A DNA stretch of 64,000 nucleotides from Caulobacter sp. UNC358MFTsu5.1 (lineage in GTDB: Bacteria > Pseudomonadota > Alphaproteobacteria > Caulobacterales > Caulobacteraceae). Where the stretch lies: positions 124,001 through 188,000 of the forward strand of contig NZ_JONW01000006.1 of assembly GCF_000712075.1 (NCBI RefSeq), read 5' to 3'. The position numbers and the translations under genes were made by a program. The notes beneath the pieces are model-generated. The model made no database searches, had not been told where the DNA came from, and saw only the letters and a list, made by a program, of their open reading frames with translations. Every line of letters begins with the position of its first letter. Position 1 is the first letter of the stretch. Of the stretch, positions 1 to 9,200 are shown in pieces.

Positions 1-1
1 G

Positions 2-13
2 CTGGAACAGTGA
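2..13 (+). CDS. 3' tail of an upstream gene
   Basis: Three sense codons (Leu-Glu-Gln) and a TGA are in frame from the window edge, and the TGA overlaps the GTG start of moaC in a GTGA junction. This is the usual form of translational coupling. In Caulobacter the gene before moaC is commonly trpC, but too little sequence is present to identify it. Confidence 0.4.
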   Translation: MEQ

Positions 14-480
14 CCCGCCTGACCCACATCGACGACCAGGGCCGCGCCCGCATGGTCGACGTCTCGGACAAGGCCGAGACCGTCCGCGAGGCGATCGCCG
101 TCGGCTTCGTGCGGATGCGCCCCTCGACCCTGGAGCTGGCCATTTCCGGAACCGGCCAGAAGGGCGACGTGCGCGCCGTGGCCGAGATCGCCGGGGTGAT
201 GGCGGCCAAGCAAACATCAAACCTCATCCCGCTTTGCCATCCCCTGGCCCTCAGCAAGGTCGAGGTCTCGGTCGAGCCGGCCGAGGGCGGGCTGGCGGTG
301 ATGGCTAGGGTCAAGCTGAAGGGCCAGACCGGCGTGGAGATGGAGGCCCTGACCGCCGTCTCGGTGGCCTGCCTGACGATCTACGACATGCTCAAAGCGG
401 CCGAGAAAGGCATGGTCATCGAGGCCGTGCGCCTGGTCGAGAAGACCGGCGGCAAGTCGGGCGACTGGCGGGCCGACTAG
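10..480 (+). CDS. moaC: Cyclic pyranopterin monophosphate synthase MoaC
   Basis: MoaC converts the MoaA product 3',8-cyclo-GTP into cyclic pyranopterin monophosphate, the second half of step one of molybdenum cofactor synthesis in the cytoplasm. The 156-residue length is normal. Family hallmarks are visible: the segment [12 protein letters not shown] near residue 73 with the conserved Cys-His, and [21 protein letters not shown] near residue 114. The GTG start overlaps the upstream stop (GTGA), so the gene is probably translated as part of an upstream operon. Its stop shares the bases CTAG with the stop of the convergent gene that follows. The molybdoenzyme accessory gene xdhC lies close by, which fits a molybdenum theme. 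Confidence 0.97.
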   Translation: MTRLTHIDDQGRARMVDVSDKAETVREAIAVGFVRMRPSTLELAISGTGQKGDVRAVAEIAGVMAAKQTSNLIPLCHPLALSKVEVSVEPAEGGLAVMARVKLKGQTGVEMEALTAVSVACLTIYDMLKAAEKGMVIEAVRLVEKTGGKSGDWRAD

Positions 481-734
481 GGTTCGAGACAGGCCCGCGC
501 CATCGCCACCAGCCGGTCGGCGCCGTCCGCGCCCGTGACGTCGATGCGCTCGAAGTCGTCGCCCTCCAGGCGGATGTCGGCGAACAGCCCCTTGGGGTCC
601 TCGTGGAAATGCAGGAAGGCCCGGGACTTGCGGTAGAAGGTCCCGCGCTGCTTCTCGACCAGGCCGGGCAGGGCGCGGATCTGGGCGATCAGCGGCTCCA
701 GCCGATCCAGCGCCTGGGGACCCGCGTGCTTCAT
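477..734 (-). CDS. Small hypothetical protein, possibly YjbR/MmcQ-like
   Basis: An 85-residue soluble protein with no signal peptide or membrane segment. The middle ([22 protein letters not shown]) has the strand-turn-strand look of the YjbR/MmcQ fold family, but this is only a resemblance. Its ATG overlaps the stop of xdhC by one base (TGATG), so the two genes should be translationally coupled. Its stop codon overlaps that of moaC. Function unknown. Confidence 0.7.
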   Translation of the reverse strand: MKHAGPQALDRLEPLIAQIRALPGLVEKQRGTFYRKSRAFLHFHEDPKGLFADIRLEGDDFERIDVTGADGADRLVAMARACLEP

Positions 735-1741
735 CAGGACCGCCGCGCCAGGGCCGGTTGCCCATGCCGCGTGGCCATGATCTCGCCGATCACCGCCACG
801 GCCACCTCGAACGGGGCCTTGCCGCCCAGGTCCAGGCCGATGGGGGCGCGCAGCTTGGCCAGGTCGCGCTCGGCCACGCCCGCCGCGCGCAGGCGATCCA
901 GCCGCTCGCCCAGCCGCCGCCGCGCGCCCAGCAGGCCGACATAGGGCGCGGCCGAGGGCAGGGCGGCCAGTAGGGCCTGGTGGTCCACCACCTCGTCGTG
1001 GCCGCAGATCGCCACGGCCGTCCAGGCGTCCAGGCCGACGGCCGCCACGGCGCTGGCGACGTCGTCACGGCGATAGGCCACGCCGGGCAGGGGCGGCGGG
1101 GCGAGCGGACCCTTGGGCCGCACCAGGGTGGTCTGGAAGCCCGACTGCGCGCCCAGGCCCGCGACGGCCAGGGCGGTGGGGTCGCCGCCGAACACCACCA
1201 GCCGGGGCGGCGGATCGAACCGGCGGGAGAAGGCCTCGGGCCAGGCCTCGACCTCGCCGGCCGCGGGCGCGCAAACCCGCCGCTCGCCGTCGGTGATCCA
1301 GACGGCCGGAAGCCGGGCCTGCGCCAGGACCAGCAGGTCGCGGGCCGCCGGGTCGTCCGGGGTGATTCGCTCGACCAGGATCTCGATCCGCGCCCCGCAC
1401 AGCAGGCGGATGTCGGGCCAGGGGCTGCCCTCGCCATAGACCAGGCGCCGAGGACGGCCGTCGGCGATGCAGGCCCGGGCGTGCGCCTCGACGTCGGCCT
1501 CGATGCAGCCGCCCGACAGGAAGCCGGCTCGGCTGTCGACGCCGAACACCATCTGCGTGCCGACCGGCCGCGGCCCGCCGTCTCCGAGATCGATGATGGT
1601 CGCCAGGGCCGCCGGACCCCGCGCCAGGGCGTCCGCCAGGGCCGGCCGCATGTCGTCCGCCAAGCCGTGCAGCGGCCAGTCAGACGGCGCGGCGGAGGGC
1701 GCGGAAGACACGTCGGCGGCGGCGTGATCGGGCAGGTCCAT
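734..1741 (-). CDS. xdhC: XdhC/CoxI family molybdoenzyme maturation protein
   Basis: Members of this family bind molybdenum cofactor, promote its sulfuration and insert it into xanthine dehydrogenase-type enzymes. The N-terminal XdhC/CoxI domain (residues about 25-110) has the typical GTQMVFGVD and FLSGGCIEADVEAHA segments with the conserved Cys. The C-terminal half is a Rossmann-like domain (LVVFGGDPTALAVA, then YVGLLGARRRLGERLDRL). I chose the ATG at 1741 over a TTG two codons upstream because it is the stronger codon; no Shine-Dalgarno is obvious for either. No xanthine dehydrogenase structural gene is in the window, so the client enzyme lies elsewhere. Confidence 0.9.
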   Translation of the reverse strand: MDLPDHAAADVSSAPSAAPSDWPLHGLADDMRPALADALARGPAALATIIDLGDGGPRPVGTQMVFGVDSRAGFLSGGCIEADVEAHARACIADGRPRRLVYGEGSPWPDIRLLCGARIEILVERITPDDPAARDLLVLAQARLPAVWITDGERRVCAPAAGEVEAWPEAFSRRFDPPPRLVVFGGDPTALAVAGLGAQSGFQTTLVRPKGPLAPPPLPGVAYRRDDVASAVAAVGLDAWTAVAICGHDEVVDHQALLAALPSAAPYVGLLGARRRLGERLDRLRAAGVAERDLAKLRAPIGLDLGGKAPFEVAVAVIGEIMATRHGQPALARRS

Positions 1742-1841
1742 TGCCAAGCATGTTAACGCCTCGGCAAGTTTCCAGAAACGCCTTCTTCAAACCTTGGGGC
1801 GTACGCTGACCGACATTGGTGTTCAGTCCGCACGGATTTCC

Positions 1842-2717
1842 ATGTCGCTTTCCGTTTCCAAGCTCGGTCTCGCCGCCGCCCAGTTCGGACTGGACGGCAT
1901 GAGCGCGTCGCCGCGCGCCCGATCGCCGGAAACCGAAGCTCGCGACATCCTCAGCATCGCCGCCCGCGCCCGCCTGTCGGTGCTGGACGTGTCGGGCAAC
2001 TACGGCCGCGCCGAGCAGGTGCTGGGCGACCTGATCCCGCGTCCCGTGCCGTTCCGCGTCACCCTGTCGGCCGCCCGCGCCGATCGCGGTCCCGATTTCG
2101 TCGAGGCCGAGGTCCGCGCCTCGCTGCGCCGTCTGGCCCTCGAGCGCGCCGACGCCGTCATCGTCTCCTCGCCGTCGGAACTGTTCGGCCCGCACGGCGC
2201 GGCCGTCTGGGACCGCTTGGCCCGCCTGCGCGACCAGGGCCTGTTCGCCAAGATCGGCGTCGCCGCCCACGCCAGCGACGATCCGGTGGGCGTCGCCCGC
2301 CGCTTCAAGCCCGACATCCTGCAGGCGCCCGCCTCGCTGCTGGACCAGCGCCTGCTGGCCGACGGCTCGCTGCAGCGCATCGCCGGCATGGGCGTCGAGG
2401 TGCAGCTGCGCTCGATCTTCCTGAACGGCCTGCTGTTCCTGCCGCCCGACCGCGTCCCCGCCCAGCTGAAGGGGGCCTCGGGCCGCCTGTCGAAGGTGCG
2501 CCGGATGATCGCCGAGGGCCGTTCCGATCCGCTGCAGGCGGCGCTGGGCTTCGCCCTGTCGCGCGTCGAAGCCAGCGCCGTCCTCGTGGGCGTCACCTCG
2601 GCCGCCGAACTGTCGGCCGTGGTCGCCGCCGCCTCCAGCCCGCCGCCCGACCTCGACTGGGACGACATGGCCATCGACGATCCGGTGGCCCTGGACCCGC
2701 GACGTTGGGTCGCCTGA
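1842..2717 (+). CDS. Aldo/keto reductase family protein
   Basis: About 291 residues with the outline of an aldo/keto reductase barrel. It begins KLGLAAAQFGLDG, has the DVSGNYGRAEQVLG segment that normally carries the catalytic Asp and Tyr, and a late GFALSRVEASAVLVGV strand matching the family's phosphate-binding end. The ATG at 1842 is preferred; an upstream TTG at 1794 adds 16 residues unlike the family. It is followed 65 bp later by an SpsF-like nucleotidyltransferase. Pairs of this kind occur in surface-polysaccharide and flagellin-glycan gene sets, so a role in making an unusual nucleotide sugar is possible. The substrate is unknown. Confidence 0.85.
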   Translation: MSLSVSKLGLAAAQFGLDGMSASPRARSPETEARDILSIAARARLSVLDVSGNYGRAEQVLGDLIPRPVPFRVTLSAARADRGPDFVEAEVRASLRRLALERADAVIVSSPSELFGPHGAAVWDRLARLRDQGLFAKIGVAAHASDDPVGVARRFKPDILQAPASLLDQRLLADGSLQRIAGMGVEVQLRSIFLNGLLFLPPDRVPAQLKGASGRLSKVRRMIAEGRSDPLQAALGFALSRVEASAVLVGVTSAAELSAVVAAASSPPPDLDWDDMAIDDPVALDPRRWVA

Positions 2718-2782
2718 CGACCGGGCGAATCGAAGCTCAGCCTCAAGAAATGAGCTGAGACATAAAGAGGGAGCCGAACGCC

Positions 2783-3487
2783 ATGATCCTCGCCGTCGTC
2801 CAGGCCCGCATGGGCTCCAAGCGCCTGCCCGGCAAGGCCGTCGCCACCCTCCAGGGTCAACCGATGATCCTGCGCCAGCTCGAGCGGCTTCGCGCCGCCC
2901 GCCGCCTGAACAAGATCATCGTCGCCACCAGCAGCGACGCCGCCGACGACGGCCTGGCCGGCCTGGTGGTGTCGCGCGGCTACGCCGTGCATCGCGGCTC
3001 GGGCAGCGACATCCTGGACCGCATCGCCCGCTGCGCCGAGGCCGCCGGCCCGGTCAGCCACATCGTCCGCATCAAGGGCGACGCGCCGTTCGTCGATCCG
3101 GCGGTGGTGGACGAGGCCGTCCGCCTGGCCCAGGTCAGCGGCGCGGCCTACACCTCCAACCGCGTGGAGCGCACCTATCCGGCCGGCCTCGAGGTCGAGG
3201 TTGTCACCGTCGAGGCCCTGCGCATCGCCGCCGCCGAGGCCCGCGATCCCCTGGCCATGATCTCGCCGACCGCCGCCATCCGCGAACGGCCGGACCGCTT
3301 CCGCCAGGCGCACCTGAAGACCCACCGCGACTGGTCGCACTACGACTGGCGGGTGAAGACCCCGGCCGACCTGGCCTTCGCGCGCTCGATCTACGACGCG
3401 CTCTATGCGGCCGACCCGGGCTTCTCGATGCACGACGTGCTGGACCTGGTGGAGAGCCACCAGGACCTGGGCCGGTTCGCGGCCTAA
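2783..3487 (+). CDS. SpsF-like cytidylyltransferase
   Basis: Glycosyltransferase-A fold nucleotidyltransferase of the SpsF / CMP-sugar synthetase type, 234 residues. The N-terminal nucleotide-binding signature AVVQARMGSKRLPGKA is complete, followed by VHRGSGSDILDRIARC and the metal-binding region IKGDAPFVDP near residue 97. Such enzymes activate sugars (CMP- or related) for glycans of spore coat, capsule or flagellin. The ATG has an AGAGGGAG ribosome binding site 9 bases upstream. It probably forms a unit with the preceding aldo/keto reductase. No other glycan genes are adjacent, so the pathway cannot be named. Confidence 0.85.
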   Translation: MILAVVQARMGSKRLPGKAVATLQGQPMILRQLERLRAARRLNKIIVATSSDAADDGLAGLVVSRGYAVHRGSGSDILDRIARCAEAAGPVSHIVRIKGDAPFVDPAVVDEAVRLAQVSGAAYTSNRVERTYPAGLEVEVVTVEALRIAAAEARDPLAMISPTAAIRERPDRFRQAHLKTHRDWSHYDWRVKTPADLAFARSIYDALYAADPGFSMHDVLDLVESHQDLGRFAA

Positions 3488-3491
3488 AGAA

Positions 3492-3518
3492 AAACCCTCT
3501 CCCAGGGGGAGAGGGTTT
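3492..3518. terminator. Bidirectional Rho-independent terminator
   Basis: Perfect 12-bp stem (AAACCCTCTCCC with its complement) and a 3-base loop between the convergent spsF-like gene and ald. The minus-strand tail TTTTTCTTT is strong; the plus-strand tail is weaker. Confidence 0.9.
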
Positions 3519-3523
3519 GTTGC

Positions 3524-4636
3524 CTACTTCCAAGCCCCGTACGGATCGACCGACGTCTTGCCCAGCGCCTCGGCCACGGCCGGGTGGGTCAGCTGGCCGT
3601 TCAGCACGTTCAGCCCCCGGGCCAGGTGGACGTTGGTCTTCAGCGCGTCCAGGCCGTGGTCGGCCAGGGCCAGGCCGAAGGGCAGGGTAGCGTTGCCCAG
3701 GGCTTCCGACGAGGTGCGCGGGGCGGCGCCGGGCATGTTGGCCACGCAGTAGTGGACGACGCCGTCGACCGTGTAGGTCGGCTCGGCGTGGGTGGTCGGA
3801 TGGCTGGTCTCGAAGCAGCCGCCCTGGTCGATCGACACGTCGACCAGCACCGAACCCGGCTTCATCTTGGCCAGGTGCTCGCGCTTGACCAGCTTGGGCG
3901 CGGCGGCCCCGGCGGTCAGCACCGCGCCGATGATCACGTCGGCCTTGAGGATCTCCTCCTCCACGGCGGCGATGGTCGAATAGCGGGTCAGGATGCGGCC
4001 CTGATAGAGGTCGTCCAGTTCGCGCATACGCGGGATCGAGCGTTCCAGCACCACCACCTCGGCGCCCAGGCCGGCGGCCATGCGCGCGGCGTTGGAGCCG
4101 ACCACGCCGCCGCCCAGCACGGCCACCCGGGCCGGGGGCACGCCGGGCACGCCGCAGAGCAGCAGGCCCATGCCGCCGTTGTGCTTGAGCAGGGTCTCGG
4201 CGGCCGAGAACACGGCGATGCGGCCGGCGACTTCCGACATCGGAGCCAGCAGCGGCAGGCCGCCCTTGGCGTCGGTCACAGTCTCGTAGGCGACGGCCGC
4301 GCAGCCCGAGGCCAGCAGGCCCTCGGTCTGGGCCGGATCGGGCGCCAGGTGGAGGTAGGTGAAGAGGATGTGGCGGGGGGTCAGGCGCTCCCACTCGACC
4401 TTCTGGGGTTCCTTGACCTTGATGATCAGTTCGGCGCCCGCGAACACCGCGTCGGCGTCGGGCGCGATGGTCGCGCCGGCCTTGACGTACAGGTCGTCGC
4501 CGTAGCCGGCCCCGAGGCCCGCGCCGGTCTGGACCAGCACCGAGTGGCCGTGACCCACATACTCGCGCACGGCGGTGGGGGTGAGGCCGACCCGGTGTTC
4601 GCCCGGTTTGATCTCGGAAGGCACTCCAACGCGCAT
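3524..4636 (-). CDS. ald: Alanine dehydrogenase
   Basis: NAD-dependent alanine dehydrogenase (L-alanine to pyruvate, ammonia and NADH), 370 residues, the normal size. It starts MRVGVPSEIKPGEHRVGLTP. It also shows the substrate-site HILFTYLHLA, the NAD-binding VAVLGGGVVGSNAARMAAGLGA near residue 170, and DVSIDQGGCFETS with the catalytic Asp near residue 270. The ATG at 4636 is chosen because GGAGGAG stands 7 bases before it; an in-frame TTG at 4651 lies inside that site. It is divergent from an Lrp/AsnC regulator 120 bp away, the classic arrangement for alanine-inducible ald. Confidence 0.97.
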   Translation of the reverse strand: MRVGVPSEIKPGEHRVGLTPTAVREYVGHGHSVLVQTGAGLGAGYGDDLYVKAGATIAPDADAVFAGAELIIKVKEPQKVEWERLTPRHILFTYLHLAPDPAQTEGLLASGCAAVAYETVTDAKGGLPLLAPMSEVAGRIAVFSAAETLLKHNGGMGLLLCGVPGVPPARVAVLGGGVVGSNAARMAAGLGAEVVVLERSIPRMRELDDLYQGRILTRYSTIAAVEEEILKADVIIGAVLTAGAAAPKLVKREHLAKMKPGSVLVDVSIDQGGCFETSHPTTHAEPTYTVDGVVHYCVANMPGAAPRTSSEALGNATLPFGLALADHGLDALKTNVHLARGLNVLNGQLTHPAVAEALGKTSVDPYGAWK

Positions 4637-4756
4637 GTTTGTCTCCTCCAAAAGACGTTTGTCGCTGGTTTACGCCTGAGCCAACGCAGGTTCCGGGGGG
4701 ATTTCGTGCGACGAGAACCGTGATATGCAGGAATCCATCGCCAAGGAGCCTTTGCG

Positions 4757-5230
4757 TTGAAGAAACCTGCGGCAAACCTCGACGCCTTCGATCGCAAGCT
4801 GCTGAACCTGCTCCAGCGGAAGGGCCGGGCCAGCTATGTGGAAATGGCCGAGGCGGTGAATCTTTCCGAGTCCGCCTGCCTGCGCCGGGTGAAGGCGCTG
4901 GAGGAGGCGGGCGTGATCGGCCGCTACGCCGCGGTGATCGACGAGCGGGCCGTGGGCCTGCCGCTCAGCGTCTTCGTCACGGTCACCCTGTCGTCCCAGG
5001 CCGAGGCGACGCTCAGCGCCTTCGAGAAGGCGATCTCGCACGTGCGCGAAGTGGCCGAATGCTACCTGATGACCGGCGGCTCGGACTATCTGCTGCGGCT
5101 GGTGGTGTCCGACGTCGACGACCTGGAACGGGTGCACGCCCGGGAGCTGACGCGCATCCCCGGCGTCGTGCGGGTCAGCTCGTCGATCGCCATGCGCACC
5201 GTGGTCAAACGTGTCGAATTGCCGCTCTGA
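4757..5230 (+). CDS. Lrp/AsnC family regulator, probable ald activator
   Basis: 157-residue feast/famine regulator. Residues 8-60 form the winged helix-turn-helix (LDAFDRKLLNLLQRKGRASY, then LSESACLRRVKALEEAGVIGRYAAVID). The rest is the RAM effector-binding domain (AECYLMTGGSDYLLRLVVSD). The TTG start is supported by AAGGAG 8 bases upstream. The 120-bp gap shared with ald should hold the operator; this type commonly senses alanine and activates the neighbouring dehydrogenase, which is inferred here from position. Confidence 0.93.
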   Translation: MKKPAANLDAFDRKLLNLLQRKGRASYVEMAEAVNLSESACLRRVKALEEAGVIGRYAAVIDERAVGLPLSVFVTVTLSSQAEATLSAFEKAISHVREVAECYLMTGGSDYLLRLVVSDVDDLERVHARELTRIPGVVRVSSSIAMRTVVKRVELPL

Positions 5231-5313
5231 GGCCGACCCAGCGTTGCGTCGTGGTTAACCCTTTCCTGCCAGGAATGGGATCGACCTAACCGCTTTGCTC
5301 GTCGGGGGATGAG

Positions 5314-6147
5314 ATGGTTTCGAGACGTCTGCTGCTGGGCGCCCTGGGCGTCGGCCTGGCCGCGCCCGCCCTGGCCTGGGCCGAGGGCGACAATCCCGTG
5401 GCCACGCCCTCGGTGCTGAGCCGCAAGGGTCGCCGCACGCGCCGCGCCCTGAAGACGCAAGCCACGGACAAGGCCGAGCTCGACAAGGCCCTGGCCCAGG
5501 TCAAGCCGCTGGAGGACCCCAACGCCGTCGAACCGGCCGAGGTCCATCCGCCCGCCGTCAGCCCCGACGAGGCCCTGGGCCGTCTCAAGCAGGGGAACGC
5601 CATCTTCTCGCGCGGCGGCGCCAGCATCGCCCTGCCGACCACCGCCCGGATCGCCGAACTGGCCCAGGGCCAGCGGCCGTTCGCGGTGATCGTCGGCTGC
5701 AGCGACAGCCGCACCGGCCCCGAGCTGATCTTCGACTGCAATCTGGGCGAACTGTTCGTGGTCCGCGTGGCCGGCTCGACGGTCAGCCAGGAGGGCCTGG
5801 GCTCGATCGTCTACGCCGTCGAGCACCTGGGCGCGCCGCTGGTGGTGGTGCTGGGCCACACCAAGTGCGGCGCCGTGGGCGCGGCGGTGGACGTGGTGAC
5901 CAAGCACGCCGACCTGCACGGCGCCCTGCTGAACATGGTGCTGCCGATCCTGCCCGCGGTGACCGAGGCCCAGGACAAGCATCCGGCCGACCTGCAGGAC
6001 GCCGCCATCCGCCAGAACGTCCGCGACGTCGCCGCCCGCCTGAAGGTGGCCGACGGGACCCTGGCCGAGAAGCTGTCCGAGGGCCGCCTGAAGATCGTCT
6101 CGGCCACCTACGACCTGGCCACCGGCGTGGTGGCGTTCGACGCATAA
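5314..6147 (+). CDS. Exported beta-carbonic anhydrase
   Basis: Interconverts CO2 and bicarbonate. The zinc-binding set of the beta class is present: CSDSRTGPELIFD (Cys, Asp, Arg) near residue 129 and GHTKCGAV (His, Cys) near residue 183. The first 23 residues (SRRLLLGALGVGLAAPALAWA) form a signal peptide with a twin-arginine-like start, so the enzyme should be periplasmic, exported folded with its zinc. A basic, alanine-rich linker of roughly 70 residues precedes the catalytic domain. A second, cytoplasmic beta-carbonic anhydrase lies at 15348-15974. A GGGGG run serves as ribosome binding site. Confidence 0.93.
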   Translation: MVSRRLLLGALGVGLAAPALAWAEGDNPVATPSVLSRKGRRTRRALKTQATDKAELDKALAQVKPLEDPNAVEPAEVHPPAVSPDEALGRLKQGNAIFSRGGASIALPTTARIAELAQGQRPFAVIVGCSDSRTGPELIFDCNLGELFVVRVAGSTVSQEGLGSIVYAVEHLGAPLVVVLGHTKCGAVGAAVDVVTKHADLHGALLNMVLPILPAVTEAQDKHPADLQDAAIRQNVRDVAARLKVADGTLAEKLSEGRLKIVSATYDLATGVVAFDA

Positions 6148-6226
6148 CTTGTTCGGCCGATCCCGTTGACCCCTTGCCCGGCTTAGGTTCAAGTCTCCCG
6201 ACACGCTAAAGTTGGGGAGATCTGGG

Positions 6227-9200
6227 ATGTCGACGGACGAGACTCCGCCCGAAGGCGGTCGCGGCGCCTCCTCTTCCTGGTCCGATCGTTGGGAAGCCCT
6301 CAAGAACAGGATCCCGCCCCAGCTGAAATCCCCGCTCGTCGCCGTGGGCGCGGCGGCCCTGGTCGTCGGTTTCGGCGGCGGCTTCGCCGTGGGCAAGGTC
6401 GCCGACCTCGGCTGGTTCGGCCACAAGTCGGCGGTCACCGCCGAGGCGCCCAAGGGCCAGGCCTGGTCGCTGTTCGGCAAGCCGCGCGACAAGAACGCCC
6501 CGCGTCGCGGGATCCCCAAGCCCGAGGGCTTCGCCGTCTGGCAGAGCCGCATCGACAGTTCCGGCGCCGAGCCGATGGCCTGCGTGCGGATGAGCAAGCC
6601 GCTGGACCCGTCCAAGGCCTATGCCGACTTCGTGCTGATCTCGCCCGACCTGGGCCGCCAGCCGGCCGTGCGGGTCAAGGACGACGAGCTTTGCATCGGC
6701 GGTGTCGGCTTCACCGACCATCGCGTCACCCTGCTCAAGGGCCTGCCCGGCAAGGGCGGCGAGACCCTGGCCGCCAACGCCGACGTAGATTTCACGTTTG
6801 GTGAAAAGCCTCCGTATGTCGGCTTCGCGGGCGACGGCGTGATCCTGCCGCGCGAGGAATCCGACGGCGTGGCCCTGGAGACGATGAACGTCTCCAAGCT
6901 GGCCATCGAGGTCTGGCGCGTGTCGGACCGCAACCTGGTGCGCAAGTCGATCAGCGCCCCCGACCCGACCGGCGAGGGCGACTGGAACAGCGACTACGGC
7001 GACGACAGCCCCAACGACGAGGGCCGCCAGGTCTGGAAGGGCGTGATCAATGTCGACGGCGCGGCCGGCCAAAAGGCCACGACCGTCTTCCCGCTGGGCG
7101 CGGTGCTCAAGGAGATGAAGCCCGGCGGCTATGTGATCAAGGCGCGCGACGCCTCGGGCGGCCGCGATCCGGACGGCGAGGGCGACCCGTCGCCGGCCCA
7201 GGCCCGCCGCTGGATCATGTTCACCGACATGGCCCTGATCGGCTACGACGGCGCCGAATCCCTGGACGTGGTGGTCCGCTCGCTGAAGACCGCCAAGACG
7301 GTGTCGGGCGTGCGCGTGGCCCTGGTGGCCAAGGACGGCGAGGACCTGGCCGTGGCCAAGACCGACGCCGACGGCCGCGCCCGCTTCGCCCACGCCCTGC
7401 TCGAAGGCGACGGCGCGGCGCGGGCCAAGATGGTCATGGCCTATGGCGACCAGGGCGACCTGGCGGTGCTGGACTTGGACCGTTCGCCCGTCGACCTGTC
7501 CAAGCAGGGCGTCGGCGGCCGCACCGAGTCCGACGGCGGCCGGGCGCTCTCCACCGACATCGACGGCTATCTCTACGCCGACCGCGGCATCTATCGCCCG
7601 GGCGAGACCGTGCACCTGACGGCCATGGTCCGCGATCGCCTCGCCAAGGCGGTCAACGACCGCAAAGGCTACATTCTCGTGAAGCGCCCGTCGGGCGTGG
7701 AGTTCAAGCGCTATCCGTTCAGCCGCGCCGACGCCGGCGCTGTGCTGGCCGACATCGCCCTGCCGAGAAGCGCGCCGCGCGGCCGGTGGTCGGCGGTGCT
7801 GAAGATGGAAGGCAGCGACGCCGAGGCCGGTTCGCTGAGCTTCAGCGTCGAGGACTTCGCGCCGCAGCGCCTGGCGGTCACCGCCACGGGCCAGGAGTCC
7901 GTGCCGGTCGCGGCCGGCCAGGAGCGCAAGATCGACGTCTCGGCCCGGTTCCTCTACGGCGCGCCGGGGGCGGGTCTACAGACCCAGGGCGAGGCGCGGC
8001 TGCGGCTCGATAGCGACCCCTTCCCGCAATACAAGGACTTCGAGTGGGGCGACGACCTGACGCCCTTCGACGAGAAGTTCATCGAGCTGGGCACCACCGT
8101 CACCGACGGCGACGGCCACGCGATCCTCAACCTCGGCACCACCGAAGCCGGCGACACCGCCCAGCCGCTGGTGGCGGCGGTGACCGCCTCCGTGTTCGAG
8201 CCCGGCGGCCGTCCGGTCCGCGAAGGGCTGGAGCTGAAGGTGCGCGGCAAGCCCGTCTACTACGGCGTCAAGGTCGAGCAGGGCGACGCCGGGCGCGGCG
8301 ATCCGCCGGTCAGCCTGGAGATGATCGCGGTCAACGCCGCCGGAGCCCGCATCGCCTCGACGGCGACCTACACCCTGATCAGCGAGAACTGGAACTACGA
8401 CTGGTTCCAGCAGGACGGCCGCTGGCAGTGGCGGCGCACCAGCCGCGACGCGGTGGTGGCCAAGGCCACGGTCAATATCGGGGCCGGGGCGCCCGCGCGC
8501 TTCAACCGCCGCCTGGGCTGGGGCGATTACCGCCTGGTGGTCGAGGGGCCGGACGGCGCCAAGACGGTGACCAAGTTCTCGTCGGGCTGGGGTTCGCCGG
8601 CCAAGGAGGGCGAGGCGCCCGACTTCGTCCGCGTCAGCGCCGGGACCAAGGCCTACGCCCAGGGCGACACGGTGGAGATCACCCTGAAGTCGCCCTACGC
8701 CGGCCAGGCCCAGGTCGCCGTCGCGACGGATCGCCTGATCGATTTCAAGACCCTCAGCGTTGGCGAGAACGGCACGACCGTGCGTCTGAAGACCTCGGCC
8801 GCCTGGGGCGGCGGGGCCTATGTGATGGTCACCGTGATCCAGCCGCGCGACCCGGTCAGCTCGCCCAAGCCCAAGCGGGCCCTGGGCCTGATCTATGTCC
8901 CGCTGGACCCCAAGGGCCGCAAGCTGACGGTCGACATCGGCACGCCGGTGAAGCTGGACTCCAAGGCCCCGGTCGACGTGCCGATCAAGGTCAACGGCCT
9001 GGGCTTCGGCCAGAAGGCCAAGGTGACGATCGCGGCGGTGGACGAGGGCATCCTGCGCCTGACCCGCCAGGACAGCCCCGACCCGGCCAAGTGGTACTTC
9101 GGCAAGCGGGCCCTGACCCTGAACTATCGCGACGACTACGGCCGCCTGCTGGACCCGAACATGGGCGCCCCGGCCAACGTCAATTTCGGCGCCGACGAGC

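Noticed and set aside
5255-5262. GTTAACCC near the Lrp gene end as a CtrA site
   Set aside because: Only one half of the TTAA-N7-TTAA motif is present.
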